From positions 1-32,670 of the forward strand of contig JANQFG010000153.1 in NCBI GenBank assembly GCA_028277985.1: a DNA stretch of 32,670 bases, read 5' to 3'. Shown piece by piece: positions 1-6,974 of this stretch. How positions within the stretch are numbered: the stretch's first letter is position 1; each line of letters starts with the position of its first letter. A program made the position numbers and the translations under genes. The stretch is from a bacterium (GTDB taxonomy: Bacteria; Desulfobacterota; DSWW01). The notes beneath the pieces were generated by a model. It worked only from the letters and a program-made list of their open reading frames with translations, was not told where the DNA came from and did no database searches.

Positions 1-563
1 TCTACAGGGAGATCACCGACCTTGGCCGGCTGACGGGCCGTTCGGAAAGGGCCGCCGATCTCGTTCGCTATACCCAGCAGGGTGTGGCGCGCATCGAAGC
101 GCGGTTGAGATCGATACCCGAGGATAGACTGCCCGGAATCTACTACATGTGGGCCCAGGGTCCTCTGGAGACCTCTTGCGGCGTGAGCACGGTGGACGAT
201 CTCATCCGGCTCGCCGGGGCTCGAAACGTGTGCGCTTCGATCCCGAGAGAACACCTCGTGGTGAACATGGAAAGGATTCTCTCGTGGAACCCCGACCTCA
301 TCGTCATGTGGTACAATACCCGGCTCGATCCGGATGATTTGATGAAGGAAGGCCAATGGAAGGCGGTGTCGGCAGTCCGGAAGGGAAGGGTGCACGAGCT
401 GCCGGATGTGTTTCTGTGTGATCTGTGGACACTGAAGTTCCCGTACGCGGTCCGGATGCTCGCGAAATGGTCCCATCCCAATCTCTTTCAGGATATCGAT
501 CTCGGCAAGGAGAAGGAGGCGATGCTGGAGTTTCTTTACGACGGGAAGCTTCATGAGCGGTAG
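1..563 (+). CDS. ABC transporter periplasmic substrate-binding protein (BtuF/FecB type), 5' truncated by window edge
   Basis: The reading frame is open from base 3 to the TAG at 561-563, so only the C-terminal ~186 residues are present. The GTG at 84 is an internal codon and not the start, because the coding character continues upstream of it. The visible part fits the second lobe of a class III (helical-backbone) binding protein: the segment PDLIVMW, a WKAVSAVRKGRVHELP stretch and a short helical tail, all usual near the C-terminus of iron-siderophore, heme or cobalamin binding proteins. The gene overlaps the permease start by 11 bp, which indicates translational coupling in a binding protein-permease-ATPase operon. 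The ligand cannot be told from this fragment: iron chelates, corrinoids and oxyanions all use this fold. The family call is firm and the substrate is open. Confidence 0.85.
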   Translation, partial: YREITDLGRLTGRSERAADLVRYTQQGVARIEARLRSIPEDRLPGIYYMWAQGPLETSCGVSTVDDLIRLAGARNVCASIPREHLVVNMERILSWNPDLIVMWYNTRLDPDDLMKEGQWKAVSAVRKGRVHELPDVFLCDLWTLKFPYAVRMLAKWSHPNLFQDIDLGKEKEAMLEFLYDGKLHER

Positions 564-1587
564 GCGGCGTTCTGCGAGCCCGTGGGAGCTTCTCATCTAC
601 TTCGCCCCCCTGCCGGTCCTCGTCGGATCCCTTTTCATAGGCCCCTCTGAGAATGTCCGCCCCTCGGATGTCCTGAACTGGTTCTACACACTGCTTCTTC
701 CTTCGGGACCTTCGGAAGGTGGGGTGCCCATCGATCCGGTCGTCGAGGCGGTGATCCTCCAGGTCCGCATGCCCAGGGTCATCCTCGCCTTTCTCGTGGG
801 CGCTGCCCTCACTGTTTCGGGCAGTGCGCTGCAGGCCTTCTTCAGAAATCCTCTGGTGTCGCCCTACATCCTCGGCCTTTCCTCCGGCTCCGCCTTCGGG
901 GCCGCTCTCGCACTGACGGCCCCCTTTCTTCCGCTGCTTCCGTCCGCGTTTCTGTTCGGGCTTCTGGCCGTTGGCGCGACCTATTTCCTCGCGATCACGC
1001 GACAGGGGGTGTCGACCCTGTCGCTCATCCTGTCGGGCATCATCATAACGGGCGTCTTCACGGCCCTGCTCACGATCGTCCAGTACTTGACCGATCCCTT
1101 CAAGCTCCAGACGATCGTGCACTGGACCATGGGCAACCTTCACAATGCGAACTGGTCTAAGGTCAGGTCCGCCACCCTGCCCATCCTGATCGGGATTCTC
1201 TGGCTCTATCTTCTCCGGTGGCGGATGAATGTGATCTCCCTTGGGGACGAAGAGACGCGGGCCGTAGGCCTGAACCCCCAGAGAGAGCGCCTGCTGGTCC
1301 TCTTCCCCGCCACCCTCGTCGCATCGGCCGCCGTAGCCGTGGCAGGGGTCATCGGAATGGTCGGCCTCGCGGTACCGCATATGGTGAGAATGCTCGTGGG
1401 CCCGGACAACCAGAAGGTCCAGCCGGTCTCCTTCGTGCTCGGCGGGTGTTTCCTAGTGCTGGTGGACGATGTCTCGCGAACCATCGCTTCCTTCGAGATC
1501 CCGATCGGGGTGTTCACGGTTCTCGTGGGAGGCCCCTTCTTCGTGTATCTACTGAAGCGAGGGAGAATGTCCTACGGGGGGACATGA
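553..1587 (+). CDS. FecCD/BtuC-family ABC transporter permease
   Basis: A 344-residue, very hydrophobic protein of the usual length for FecCD permeases, with about ten predicted membrane helices. Family landmarks are the RMPRVILAFLVGAALTVSGS segment near residues 73-92, the FFRNPLVSPYILGLSSGSAFG stretch that follows, and a C-terminal GMVGLAVPHMVRMLVGPD segment corresponding to the cytoplasmic coupling region that contacts the ATPase. It should form the inner-membrane dimer that receives ligand from the upstream binding protein. The ATG at 553 lies inside the upstream gene (11-bp overlap) and the ATPase gene begins 3 bp after the stop, so the three genes are one transcription unit. Importer direction follows from the family. 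The substrate (iron chelate, heme, cobalamin or similar) is not determined. Confidence 0.92.
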   Translation: MSGRRRSASPWELLIYFAPLPVLVGSLFIGPSENVRPSDVLNWFYTLLLPSGPSEGGVPIDPVVEAVILQVRMPRVILAFLVGAALTVSGSALQAFFRNPLVSPYILGLSSGSAFGAALALTAPFLPLLPSAFLFGLLAVGATYFLAITRQGVSTLSLILSGIIITGVFTALLTIVQYLTDPFKLQTIVHWTMGNLHNANWSKVRSATLPILIGILWLYLLRWRMNVISLGDEETRAVGLNPQRERLLVLFPATLVASAAVAVAGVIGMVGLAVPHMVRMLVGPDNQKVQPVSFVLGGCFLVLVDDVSRTIASFEIPIGVFTVLVGGPFFVYLLKRGRMSYGGT

Positions 1588-1590
1588 GGG

Positions 1591-2346
1591 ATGGCCTTTC
1601 GTGTCGACGGCGTCTGCTTCTCCCACCCGAGCGGGTTTTCGCTCGACAACGTCACGATCGATGTGCCCGAAGGGAAGCTGAGCATCCTCCTGGGAAAGAA
1701 CGGAAGCGGGAAATCAACGCTTCTCCATCTGATGGCGGGTCTGCACAAGCCTTCGGAGGGACGAATCGAGGTCCTCGGGCAGGACCTTGCGAGCCTGTCG
1801 ACTTCTGCCAGGGCGCGGATCATCGGCTACCTGCCTCAGTTCCATTCCCCCGTGTTCCCTTACACCGTGGAGGAGGTCGTACTCACCGGAAGGGCCCCGT
1901 ATGTGTTCACCGTGCCGAAGGCTAAGGATCGCGAAAAGGCGGAGCAAGCTTTGGTGACGGTGGGGATGCACGACTTGAGGGGGCGCCCTTATACAGAGCT
2001 CTCGGGGGGTGAGCGTCAGCTCGTCATGATGGCCCGCGTGCTGGCGCAGGAACCGAAGGTGATCCTCCTGGATGAGCCCGTGTCCCATCTCGATCTTTCG
2101 AACCAATCGAGATTGCTGCGTCTGCTCAAGAGGCTCGTGGAGGAAGGGATCACGGTGCTTGCCGTGCTCCACGACCCGAACGTGGCCTTCAGCTACGGTG
2201 ATTCATTCTTCTTCATGAAGGGGGGCAGGATGGAGCAGCCCGGGCCGGAGGAGACGCCTTGGGACGCATCCTTTCTGGAAGGGCTCTACGAAACCCAACT
2301 CGAGACCGTCCCCCACCGCGGCAGGGCCCTCGTCATCCCGAGGTGA
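1591..2346 (+). CDS. ABC transporter ATP-binding protein (FecE/BtuD type)
   Basis: A 251-residue ATPase with the complete nucleotide-binding set: Walker A GKNGSGKST (about residues 35-43), a Q-loop at YLPQF, the signature LSGGERQ (about 137-143), Walker B VILLDEP (about 157-163) and the switch histidine in VLHDPN. It energises uptake through the preceding permease. The start follows a purine-rich GGGGGGACATGAGGG stretch that spans the permease stop codon. The gene ends 7 bp before the convergent glpD, and a small stem-loop lies just beyond its stop codon. Nothing is missing from the active site, so the transporter is probably functional. As with the partner genes, the transported ligand is not evident. 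Confidence 0.93.
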   Translation: MAFRVDGVCFSHPSGFSLDNVTIDVPEGKLSILLGKNGSGKSTLLHLMAGLHKPSEGRIEVLGQDLASLSTSARARIIGYLPQFHSPVFPYTVEEVVLTGRAPYVFTVPKAKDREKAEQALVTVGMHDLRGRPYTELSGGERQLVMMARVLAQEPKVILLDEPVSHLDLSNQSRLLRLLKRLVEEGITVLAVLHDPNVAFSYGDSFFFMKGGRMEQPGPEETPWDASFLEGLYETQLETVPHRGRALVIPR

Positions 2347-2353
2347 GCCCTCT

Positions 2354-4000
2354 TCAGGAGTGAGCAGCCTCTTTGAGAGGCTGAAGAAAACTCATCTCGA
2401 GCTCCTGTTTCTCTCGGCACGAAGCGATCTGGCGTTCTTTCTCGGCCGGGGACCAGCCGAGCCACTCCGCCATGTGCCCTGCTGCTTCCTCGACGTCTGC
2501 GAGGCTCGTTCCGTTGCTGAAGCGGGCCCTGTTGCTGCGCCGGAACCAGTAGTCCTCCAGGGTCAGGGCTCCCTCGTGCAGAACGGCCTGCTGAACCTCG
2601 GCCTCCACGCCTTTCTTCTCTGCGAACACGGCGAACGCCTCTTTCCCGTACATGCGTATGACCCTGTCCGCCTCTTCAGGGGGGAGTCCCTGAGCCTGGA
2701 CAAAAGAGCTGAGCTCCTGGAAGGTGCCGGAGAAGTCTCCTCCCGGCAAAGGCTCTTCCGCCGTGGTTGCGGGAGTGGGATCCCGACCCATGAGCTCCTC
2801 ACACCGGTCAACCACCCTTTCGGCCATGGACCGGTAGCTGGTCAGCTTGCCCCCCGCAATGGTGAGCATGCCTGCGGACCCCTCCATGATTTCGTGACGG
2901 CGCGAGATCTCCGAGGGCTTCTTGCCCTCGGCCCACAAGACGGGGCGGAGTCCCGACCATGTCGCGAGGATATCCTGATCCGTGATCGGATCCACGCCGA
3001 AGGACTCGTTCACGGTTTCGAGCAGATAATCCACATCCTCCCTCGTGACCTCCGGCCAGTATTCCGGAGTCTCGAAGAAGGTGTCCGTGGTCCCGATGTA
3101 AACGAAATTCTCTCTTGGAACGGCGAAGATCGAGCGTTTGTCCGGGGTGTTCATGATGATGGTGTGACGTATGGGAAGACGATCGTGCGGAACGACCAGG
3201 TGAATGCCTTTGGTGAGCTGCAGTTTCCTTGCCGCCTGCCCGTCTTCCAGCTGGCGGACCGCGTCTACCCAGGGACCTGCAGCGTTCACGATGACCCGGG
3301 CGCGTACTTCGACTTCTTGTTCCTCGCCAGGAAGTGTCCCCCTGACAACCGCCCCCACCAGCCGCCCACCCTCTTCGATCATTCTCACGACGGATGCATG
3401 AGTGCCCACCTTTGCGCCGTTGGCCGCGGCACTTCTTGCATTGGCCAGGGTCAGTCGTGCGTCGTCGGTGACGTACTCCGGGTAGACCACCGCGCCGGTG
3501 ACGACCTGTGTGACCACGCGAGGTTCTTCCTGTCGCAGACGCGCAAGCTCCCAGACCTCGTGCCGCTCATCCGGCTCCACGTCGCCCAGCTTTTCGTAGG
3601 TCCACATGCCAGTACGAAACTTGGTGAGCTCCATTTTGCCCCGAACCGGGACGAGTACCTGCATCGTGGCTGCCAGATGGGGGGCGATTTTTCGGAGGGT
3701 TCGTCGCTCGACGGCTGCCTCTCGGACCACGAAGAGGTCCCCCATGGCGAGATACCTGAGCCCTCCGTGTATCAGCTTCGATGACCGGCTGGATGTTCCG
3801 GCTCCGATGTCGCTGGCGTCCACCAGGGCCACCTGGAGTCCCCGCATGGCAGCATCTCTGGCGACCCCGCATCCTGTAATTCCTGCGCCGATGACCAAAA
3901 CGTCGAAACTCTCTTCACCAAGCGCTTTGAAAGTTGCCTGCCTGTCGCGAAGATCCAACGAATCTTGATGCTTCTGCATGACCTTTTCCATTCCGTCCAC
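2354..4000 (-). CDS. glpD: aerobic-type glycerol-3-phosphate dehydrogenase (FAD-dependent)
   Basis: A 548-residue flavoprotein expected to oxidise sn-glycerol-3-phosphate to dihydroxyacetone phosphate at the membrane and pass electrons to quinone. The FAD-binding Rossmann motif VIGAGITGCG is near residues 36-45, followed by the GlpD signature TSSRSSKLIHGGLRYL. Further landmarks are VNAAGPWVD, VYIGTTDTF and WSGLRPVL. Length and C-terminal helical domain match the GlpD/GlpO family. I chose the GTG at 4000 because GGAGG sits 7 bases upstream; the ATG at 3991 is in frame but too far from that site. A strong promoter with an overlapping palindrome lies upstream, and a TetR-family regulator is divergent. 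The gene stands alone, without glpK or glpF. Confidence 0.93.
   Translation of the reverse strand: MDGMEKVMQKHQDSLDLRDRQATFKALGEESFDVLVIGAGITGCGVARDAAMRGLQVALVDASDIGAGTSSRSSKLIHGGLRYLAMGDLFVVREAAVERRTLRKIAPHLAATMQVLVPVRGKMELTKFRTGMWTYEKLGDVEPDERHEVWELARLRQEEPRVVTQVVTGAVVYPEYVTDDARLTLANARSAAANGAKVGTHASVVRMIEEGGRLVGAVVRGTLPGEEQEVEVRARVIVNAAGPWVDAVRQLEDGQAARKLQLTKGIHLVVPHDRLPIRHTIIMNTPDKRSIFAVPRENFVYIGTTDTFFETPEYWPEVTREDVDYLLETVNESFGVDPITDQDILATWSGLRPVLWAEGKKPSEISRRHEIMEGSAGMLTIAGGKLTSYRSMAERVVDRCEELMGRDPTPATTAEEPLPGGDFSGTFQELSSFVQAQGLPPEEADRVIRMYGKEAFAVFAEKKGVEAEVQQAVLHEGALTLEDYWFRRSNRARFSNGTSLADVEEAAGHMAEWLGWSPAEKERQIASCREKQELEMSFLQPLKEAAHS
2365..2383. terminator. stem-loop at the convergent ABC operon/glpD junction
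   Basis: Two perfect 8-base arms, CAGCCTCT and AGAGGCTG, are separated by TTG. The hairpin starts 18 bp after the stop codon of the ATPase gene and lies inside the 3' end of glpD. It has no T-tract on the plus strand, so intrinsic termination is only a possibility. It may equally be chance structure in coding sequence. Confidence 0.3.
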
Positions 4001-4061
4001 GAGTTGCCTCCAACATAGTTCTTTTCGGAGAACTGGACAAAAGGCATTAAATGACTTATAT

Positions 4062-4082
4062 TAATTTAATACAATTAAATTA
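4062..4082. promoter_or_regulatory. AT-rich palindromic operator candidate at the glpD promoter
   Basis: A perfect inverted repeat: TAATTTAAT, 3 bases, ATTAAATTA. It overlaps the -10 element of the minus-strand glpD promoter and the expected start of transcription, the place where a repressor would block initiation. The divergent TetR-family gene at 4275 is the obvious candidate for the binding protein, which is an inference. Confidence 0.6.
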
Positions 4083-4106
4083 TCATCACTTGTTTCACCA
4101 TGTCAA
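4079..4106 (-). promoter_or_regulatory. sigma70-type promoter of glpD
   Basis: Read on the minus strand there is TTGACA (4106-4101), a 16-base spacer and GATAAT (4084-4079), five of six matches to the -10 consensus. The surrounding DNA is far more AT-rich than the genes. The predicted transcription start is near 4072, about 70 bases ahead of the GTG start codon. Confidence 0.7.
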
Positions 4107-4184
4107 GGGTATATTGTGAAGTTCTCATCAAACTCCGATCCATTACGCCCGTTCCGCTCGGCCCCGGAATCATGGAGTGGCGGT

Positions 4185-4214
4185 TTGACCTGATCCGGGG
4201 GGACTGGGTAAACT
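4185..4214 (+). promoter_or_regulatory. candidate promoter of the TetR-family gene
   Basis: TTGACC (4185-4190), an 18-base spacer and TAAACT (4209-4214). Transcription would begin near 4221, leaving a leader of about 50 bases before the ATG at 4275. This also argues against the in-frame ATG at 4218 as the translation start. Confidence 0.45.
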
Positions 4215-4274
4215 CCCATGCCGGATCCCGGGCCATTGTGGAATTTCGGGACTAACATAGACCGAGAGGGAAAG

Positions 4275-4937
4275 ATGCCGAGGCCGCAACGCGCTCCGGA
4301 CGAGGTGTATGCCGTAAAACAGGGCATCCTGGAGACGGCCCTGACCGTGCTCAACGAGGACGGCTACATCAAGATGAGCATGAACAAGGTGGCTGAGAGG
4401 GCCGGCATGACCGCGGCCAACCTCTACAACTACTTCGCAAACAAGGACGAGCTCATCCTGGCCCTGCAGACCCGGATCACGGAAAGGACCTACAGGGAAT
4501 ACCAGGAAGCCTACGCCCGCCATGAGGACCCTTTTCAGCGTCTCGAGGCCTTCATGAAGACCCTGCTGCACCTCGGGATCCATCATCCGAACGACTACGA
4601 CATTCTTTTCAGCATCACGGCACCGAGGTTCGAGGACTATGTGGGTACGAACCTCGAGTCGGTGGCCCGAAGCGAGAAAGAAAGGGCCTACGAGATCGCC
4701 GTAAAGACCCGGGAGATCTACAGGAAAGTCGTTCTGGAGATTGGCGACCGGTACGGGTCGTTCGACCCGAGCGAAGTGTCCCTGCTGCTGGACGAACTAT
4801 GGTGCACGGTTCATGGTGCGGTGATGCTCTACAACCGAAACTTCCTGAGCCGCTTCTCCGAGAGTGATGAGGCCGTGGTCTACAAGATATGCGAGTCGGC
4901 CCTGGAGAGGTTCCGTCCACCCAGCGACCGTGGTTAG
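4275..4937 (+). CDS. TetR/AcrR-family transcriptional regulator
   Basis: A 220-residue one-component repressor. The N-terminal helix-turn-helix is clear at about residues 34-54 (MNKVAERAGMTAANLYNYF, followed by ANKDEL), as in all TetR proteins. The all-helical C-terminal part is the ligand-binding and dimerisation domain, which does not reveal its ligand. I chose the ATG at 4275, which follows GAGAGGGAAAG; an in-frame ATG at 4218 has no comparable site and lies at the predicted transcription start. It is divergent from glpD, whose promoter contains a perfect palindrome, so control of glpD and of itself is likely but not shown. Its 3' end overlaps the convergent permease gene by 4 bp. Confidence 0.9.
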   Translation: MPRPQRAPDEVYAVKQGILETALTVLNEDGYIKMSMNKVAERAGMTAANLYNYFANKDELILALQTRITERTYREYQEAYARHEDPFQRLEAFMKTLLHLGIHHPNDYDILFSITAPRFEDYVGTNLESVARSEKERAYEIAVKTREIYRKVVLEIGDRYGSFDPSEVSLLLDELWCTVHGAVMLYNRNFLSRFSESDEAVVYKICESALERFRPPSDRG

Positions 4938-6163
4938 CAGCCCCTAATCCCTGACCCCTGATATCCGATCACTGTTTCCAGATCGGCCGAACCAGCATCA
5001 CACCCACAACCGGCGCTTGCACAAGCCGGGTCTCCGGCTCCCGCCAACGACCGGACCGGCTTACCCTCACCCCCCACGCCGAGCACGGAGGCGGCGCCTT
5101 CCAGCTTTGCGCGAAGGCTCTTGTAGACCGGCTTAACGGACAGTGCCAGAAGCGTCAGGCCGCCGAGCAACTGCGCCCAGGGCGGGACCCACTCTGCCGC
5201 CTTACCGACCACGGCGCTCGCCTGGATCCCGAGGAGCCCGTAGACCTGGTCCACTGCGAGGCCAAAGAGCACGGCAAAAAGGGCGATCGTTACAAGGTAG
5301 ATTGCCGTGGCCCTCTTTCCGAGAATCTTGAGCAGGACGGTCAAGGAGGTGACGTTGGTTGCCGGGCCAGCCAGAAGAAAGACCAGGGCCGCGCCAGGGC
5401 TTACCCCCTTCAGTATCAGAGCTGCCGCAATGGGTGTCGATGCGGTGGCGCAGATGTAGAGCGGGATGCCCACGGCCAGCATCAGGAGCATGGATGGGAG
5501 CCCGCCCCCGAGAAACTGCCCCATAACCTCGTCCGGAACGAGGGCGACGATCAGGCCTGCAAGTAAAACGCCCACGAAGAACCAGGGAGCGATGTCCGCC
5601 CACACGTCCGTCATGGAGAACCTTAGGCCCTCCCGGATCTTCTCGGAAAGGGTGTGATGCCGGGCGTGCTCCTCGGGAGGACAGTCGAGACCCTCGCAGC
5701 AGCCGTCTACCTGGCAGGTGATGTCGTAGTCCGGTGCAGCGTCTTTACGACCACGGGCGAAGAGGTTTTCTGAGACACCTGCCGCGGCGGCGGTAGAGAA
5801 GGCGGCCACGGGTCTTGCCAATGTCATGATAGGATCCATAAGCGCCCAGGTGATGGCGATGGAGTCAATGCCCGATTCGGGCGTGGAAATCAGGAAGGCT
5901 GCGGTAGCCCCTTTGTTCGCTCCCTGCTTCCGGAGCCCCGCTGCTGCCGGCAGAACGCCGCACGAACAAAGAGGAAGAGGGATACCGAGCAGGGCGGCCT
6001 TGAACACGGAACGAAAACGTCCCTGCCCGAGGTGCGTTGCCACCGAGGTAGGGCTCAGAAACACCCTGAGAAGGCCGCTGATCAGAAGGCCGAAAATGAT
6101 GTATACAGAGGACTCCAGAAGTAGATGCCAGGCAGCAGGAAGAACCTCGAGGATGAAATCCAT
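4934..6163 (-). CDS. SO_0444/ArsP-like permease, probable divalent-metal exporter
   Basis: A 409-residue polytopic inner-membrane protein of the permease superfamily that includes YraQ, ArsP and the SO_0444 Cu/Zn efflux proteins. The hallmark is PLCSCGVLPAAAGLRKQGA (Cys66 and Cys68) followed by FLISTPESGIDSI. A soluble loop at about residues 150-170 is metal-ligand rich (Cys150, 155, 156, 161; His166, 169, 170), and the tail carries another Cys cluster (CASAGCGC). It starts 49 bp after the ArsR/SmtB gene in the same operon. Because that regulator has zinc-type ligand sets, export of Zn(II), Cd(II) or Cu(I) fits better than arsenic, though methylarsenite export by ArsP relatives remains possible. 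The last residues and stop codon fall within a dispersed GGGTCAGG-type word. Confidence 0.85.
   Translation of the reverse strand: MDFILEVLPAAWHLLLESSVYIIFGLLISGLLRVFLSPTSVATHLGQGRFRSVFKAALLGIPLPLCSCGVLPAAAGLRKQGANKGATAAFLISTPESGIDSIAITWALMDPIMTLARPVAAFSTAAAAGVSENLFARGRKDAAPDYDITCQVDGCCEGLDCPPEEHARHHTLSEKIREGLRFSMTDVWADIAPWFFVGVLLAGLIVALVPDEVMGQFLGGGLPSMLLMLAVGIPLYICATASTPIAAALILKGVSPGAALVFLLAGPATNVTSLTVLLKILGKRATAIYLVTIALFAVLFGLAVDQVYGLLGIQASAVVGKAAEWVPPWAQLLGGLTLLALSVKPVYKSLRAKLEGAASVLGVGGEGKPVRSLAGAGDPACASAGCGCDAGSADLETVIGYQGSGIRGC
4941..4970. repeat. GGGTCAGG/GGGATCAGG-type dispersed word
   Basis: Read on the minus strand the stretch is built from GATATCAGGGG, TCAGGGATTAGGGG units, like those at 11503-11515, 12105-12137 and 18096-18105. 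Here it lies inside the 3' end of the permease gene and supplies its final codons. Confidence 0.5.
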
Positions 6164-6212
6164 GGTTCCTGGATCCTTTCTCTTCCGAACCCGAACCCCT
6201 CAGGGGCAGGGC

Positions 6213-6584
6213 TCATTCCCGAATGTGTTCGAAACCGAGTCGCAGCAGATCCGCCACGTGCCCGTCGTCCAGCGAGTAGTAGAGAACCTGGCCGTCGCGG
6301 CGGGACTTGACCAGGGCTTGTTCACGCATTCGCCGGAGCTGATGCGACACCGCAGATTCGCTGAGGCCCAGGTGGGCGGCTAGGTCACAGACGCACATCT
6401 CCCCATCGGCAAGGGCAACGAAGATCTTTAGACGGGTCGGATCGCCGAGCACCTTGAAGATGAGCGCCAAGCGCTCCAACTCCGATTCCTGGACGGCATC
6501 TCTTCGCGCCCGTTTCACCCGGTCCAGGTGAACGACGCGGACCCGGCATCCGTCCTCTTCGAGTATCATGGCCTTGTTTCTCAT
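6213..6584 (-). CDS. ArsR/SmtB-family metal-responsive repressor
   Basis: A 123-residue winged-helix repressor. The recognition helix region is SESAVSHQLRRMREQALV (about residues 75-92). Two metal-site patterns are visible: an alpha3-type MCVCDL (Cys64, Cys66, possibly with Cys13 from the N-terminal arm) and an alpha5-type set Asp107, His109, His120, Glu123. The spacing of the second set (2, 11, 3) matches the zinc site of SmtB. Proteins with both sites include CadC and ZiaR, which sense Zn, Cd or Pb and leave DNA when metal binds. The ATG at 6584 is chosen because GAGG lies just upstream; longer in-frame starts at 6599 and 6620 have no such site and fall within the operator. It represses its own operon through the operator at 6602-6623. 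Confidence 0.92.
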   Translation of the reverse strand: MRNKAMILEEDGCRVRVVHLDRVKRARRDAVQESELERLALIFKVLGDPTRLKIFVALADGEMCVCDLAAHLGLSESAVSHQLRRMREQALVKSRRDGQVLYYSLDDGHVADLLRLGFEHIRE

Positions 6585-6601
6585 AGCCCTCGTCTCCATT
6601 A

Positions 6602-6623
6602 TATATGAACATATGCTCAATTA
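6602..6623. promoter_or_regulatory. SmtB/ArsR-type operator
   Basis: An imperfect 11+11 inverted repeat centred between 6612 and 6613, with core TGAACATATGCTCA and 8 of 11 paired positions. It matches the known style of SmtB/CadC operators (ATATGAACA...TGTTCATAT). It overlaps the -10 element and the predicted transcription start of the repressor gene. Confidence 0.75.
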
Positions 6624-6648
6624 TATGACCAATAGATGCCGGTGTCAA
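6620..6648 (-). promoter_or_regulatory. consensus sigma70 promoter of the metal-resistance operon
   Basis: On the minus strand: TTGACA (6648-6643), exactly 17 bases, TATAAT (6625-6620). Both hexamers are perfect. Such a strong promoter is expected to need repression, which the overlapping operator provides. Confidence 0.85.
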
Positions 6649-6678
6649 CCAAAAGGATACCGGCTCCCCCCCTTGCGT

Positions 6679-6725
6679 TCGGGGACAGCTGCCGAAATGA
6701 GGGGGAAATCAGTGGCTGTCCCCGA
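6679..6725. repeat. inverted repeat with TCGGGGACAGC ends (MITE-like)
   Basis: Perfect 11-base arms, TCGGGGACAGC (6679-6689) and GCTGTCCCCGA (6715-6725), are separated by 25 bases. GGGGACAG...CTGTCCCC elements of about this size are familiar between genes in deltaproteobacterial genomes. It lies in the 390-bp gene-free gap 6585-6974. The rest of that gap holds the promoter/operator at its left end, the candidate promoter at 6873, and nothing else I can recognise. Confidence 0.6.
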
Positions 6726-6872
6726 TCTCCGGCAGAGTTCAGGTCTTTCACGCCACAATGCCGATATAGATAAGAAGGGGCCGGTGCAGCAAAGAAGATC
6801 CTCCCGCCCCTAACTGGGGGCAGCCACCCATTCATGTGAGAAATCAGAGGGTGTAACCGATTTCGGTGACGC

Positions 6873-6902
6873 TTGACAGGGAGTCGGACCGAAAGTTAAC
6901 AA
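6873..6902 (+). promoter_or_regulatory. candidate promoter of the M23 peptidase gene
   Basis: TTGACA (6873-6878), an 18-base spacer and TAACAA (6897-6902). The -35 box is perfect and the -10 is moderate. The leader to the GTG start at 6975 would be about 65 bases. Confidence 0.5.
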
Positions 6903-6974
6903 TAGAGGATCCCCCCTCCCGGAGCGGCTGTATCGAGGGGCCGGGGAACCTTTGGACAAGGAATCGGATCTAAG

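Noticed and set aside
6585..6620. Longer N-terminus for the ArsR/SmtB protein (starts at 6599 or 6620)
   Set aside because: These starts have no ribosome-binding site and overlap the operator and the predicted transcription start.
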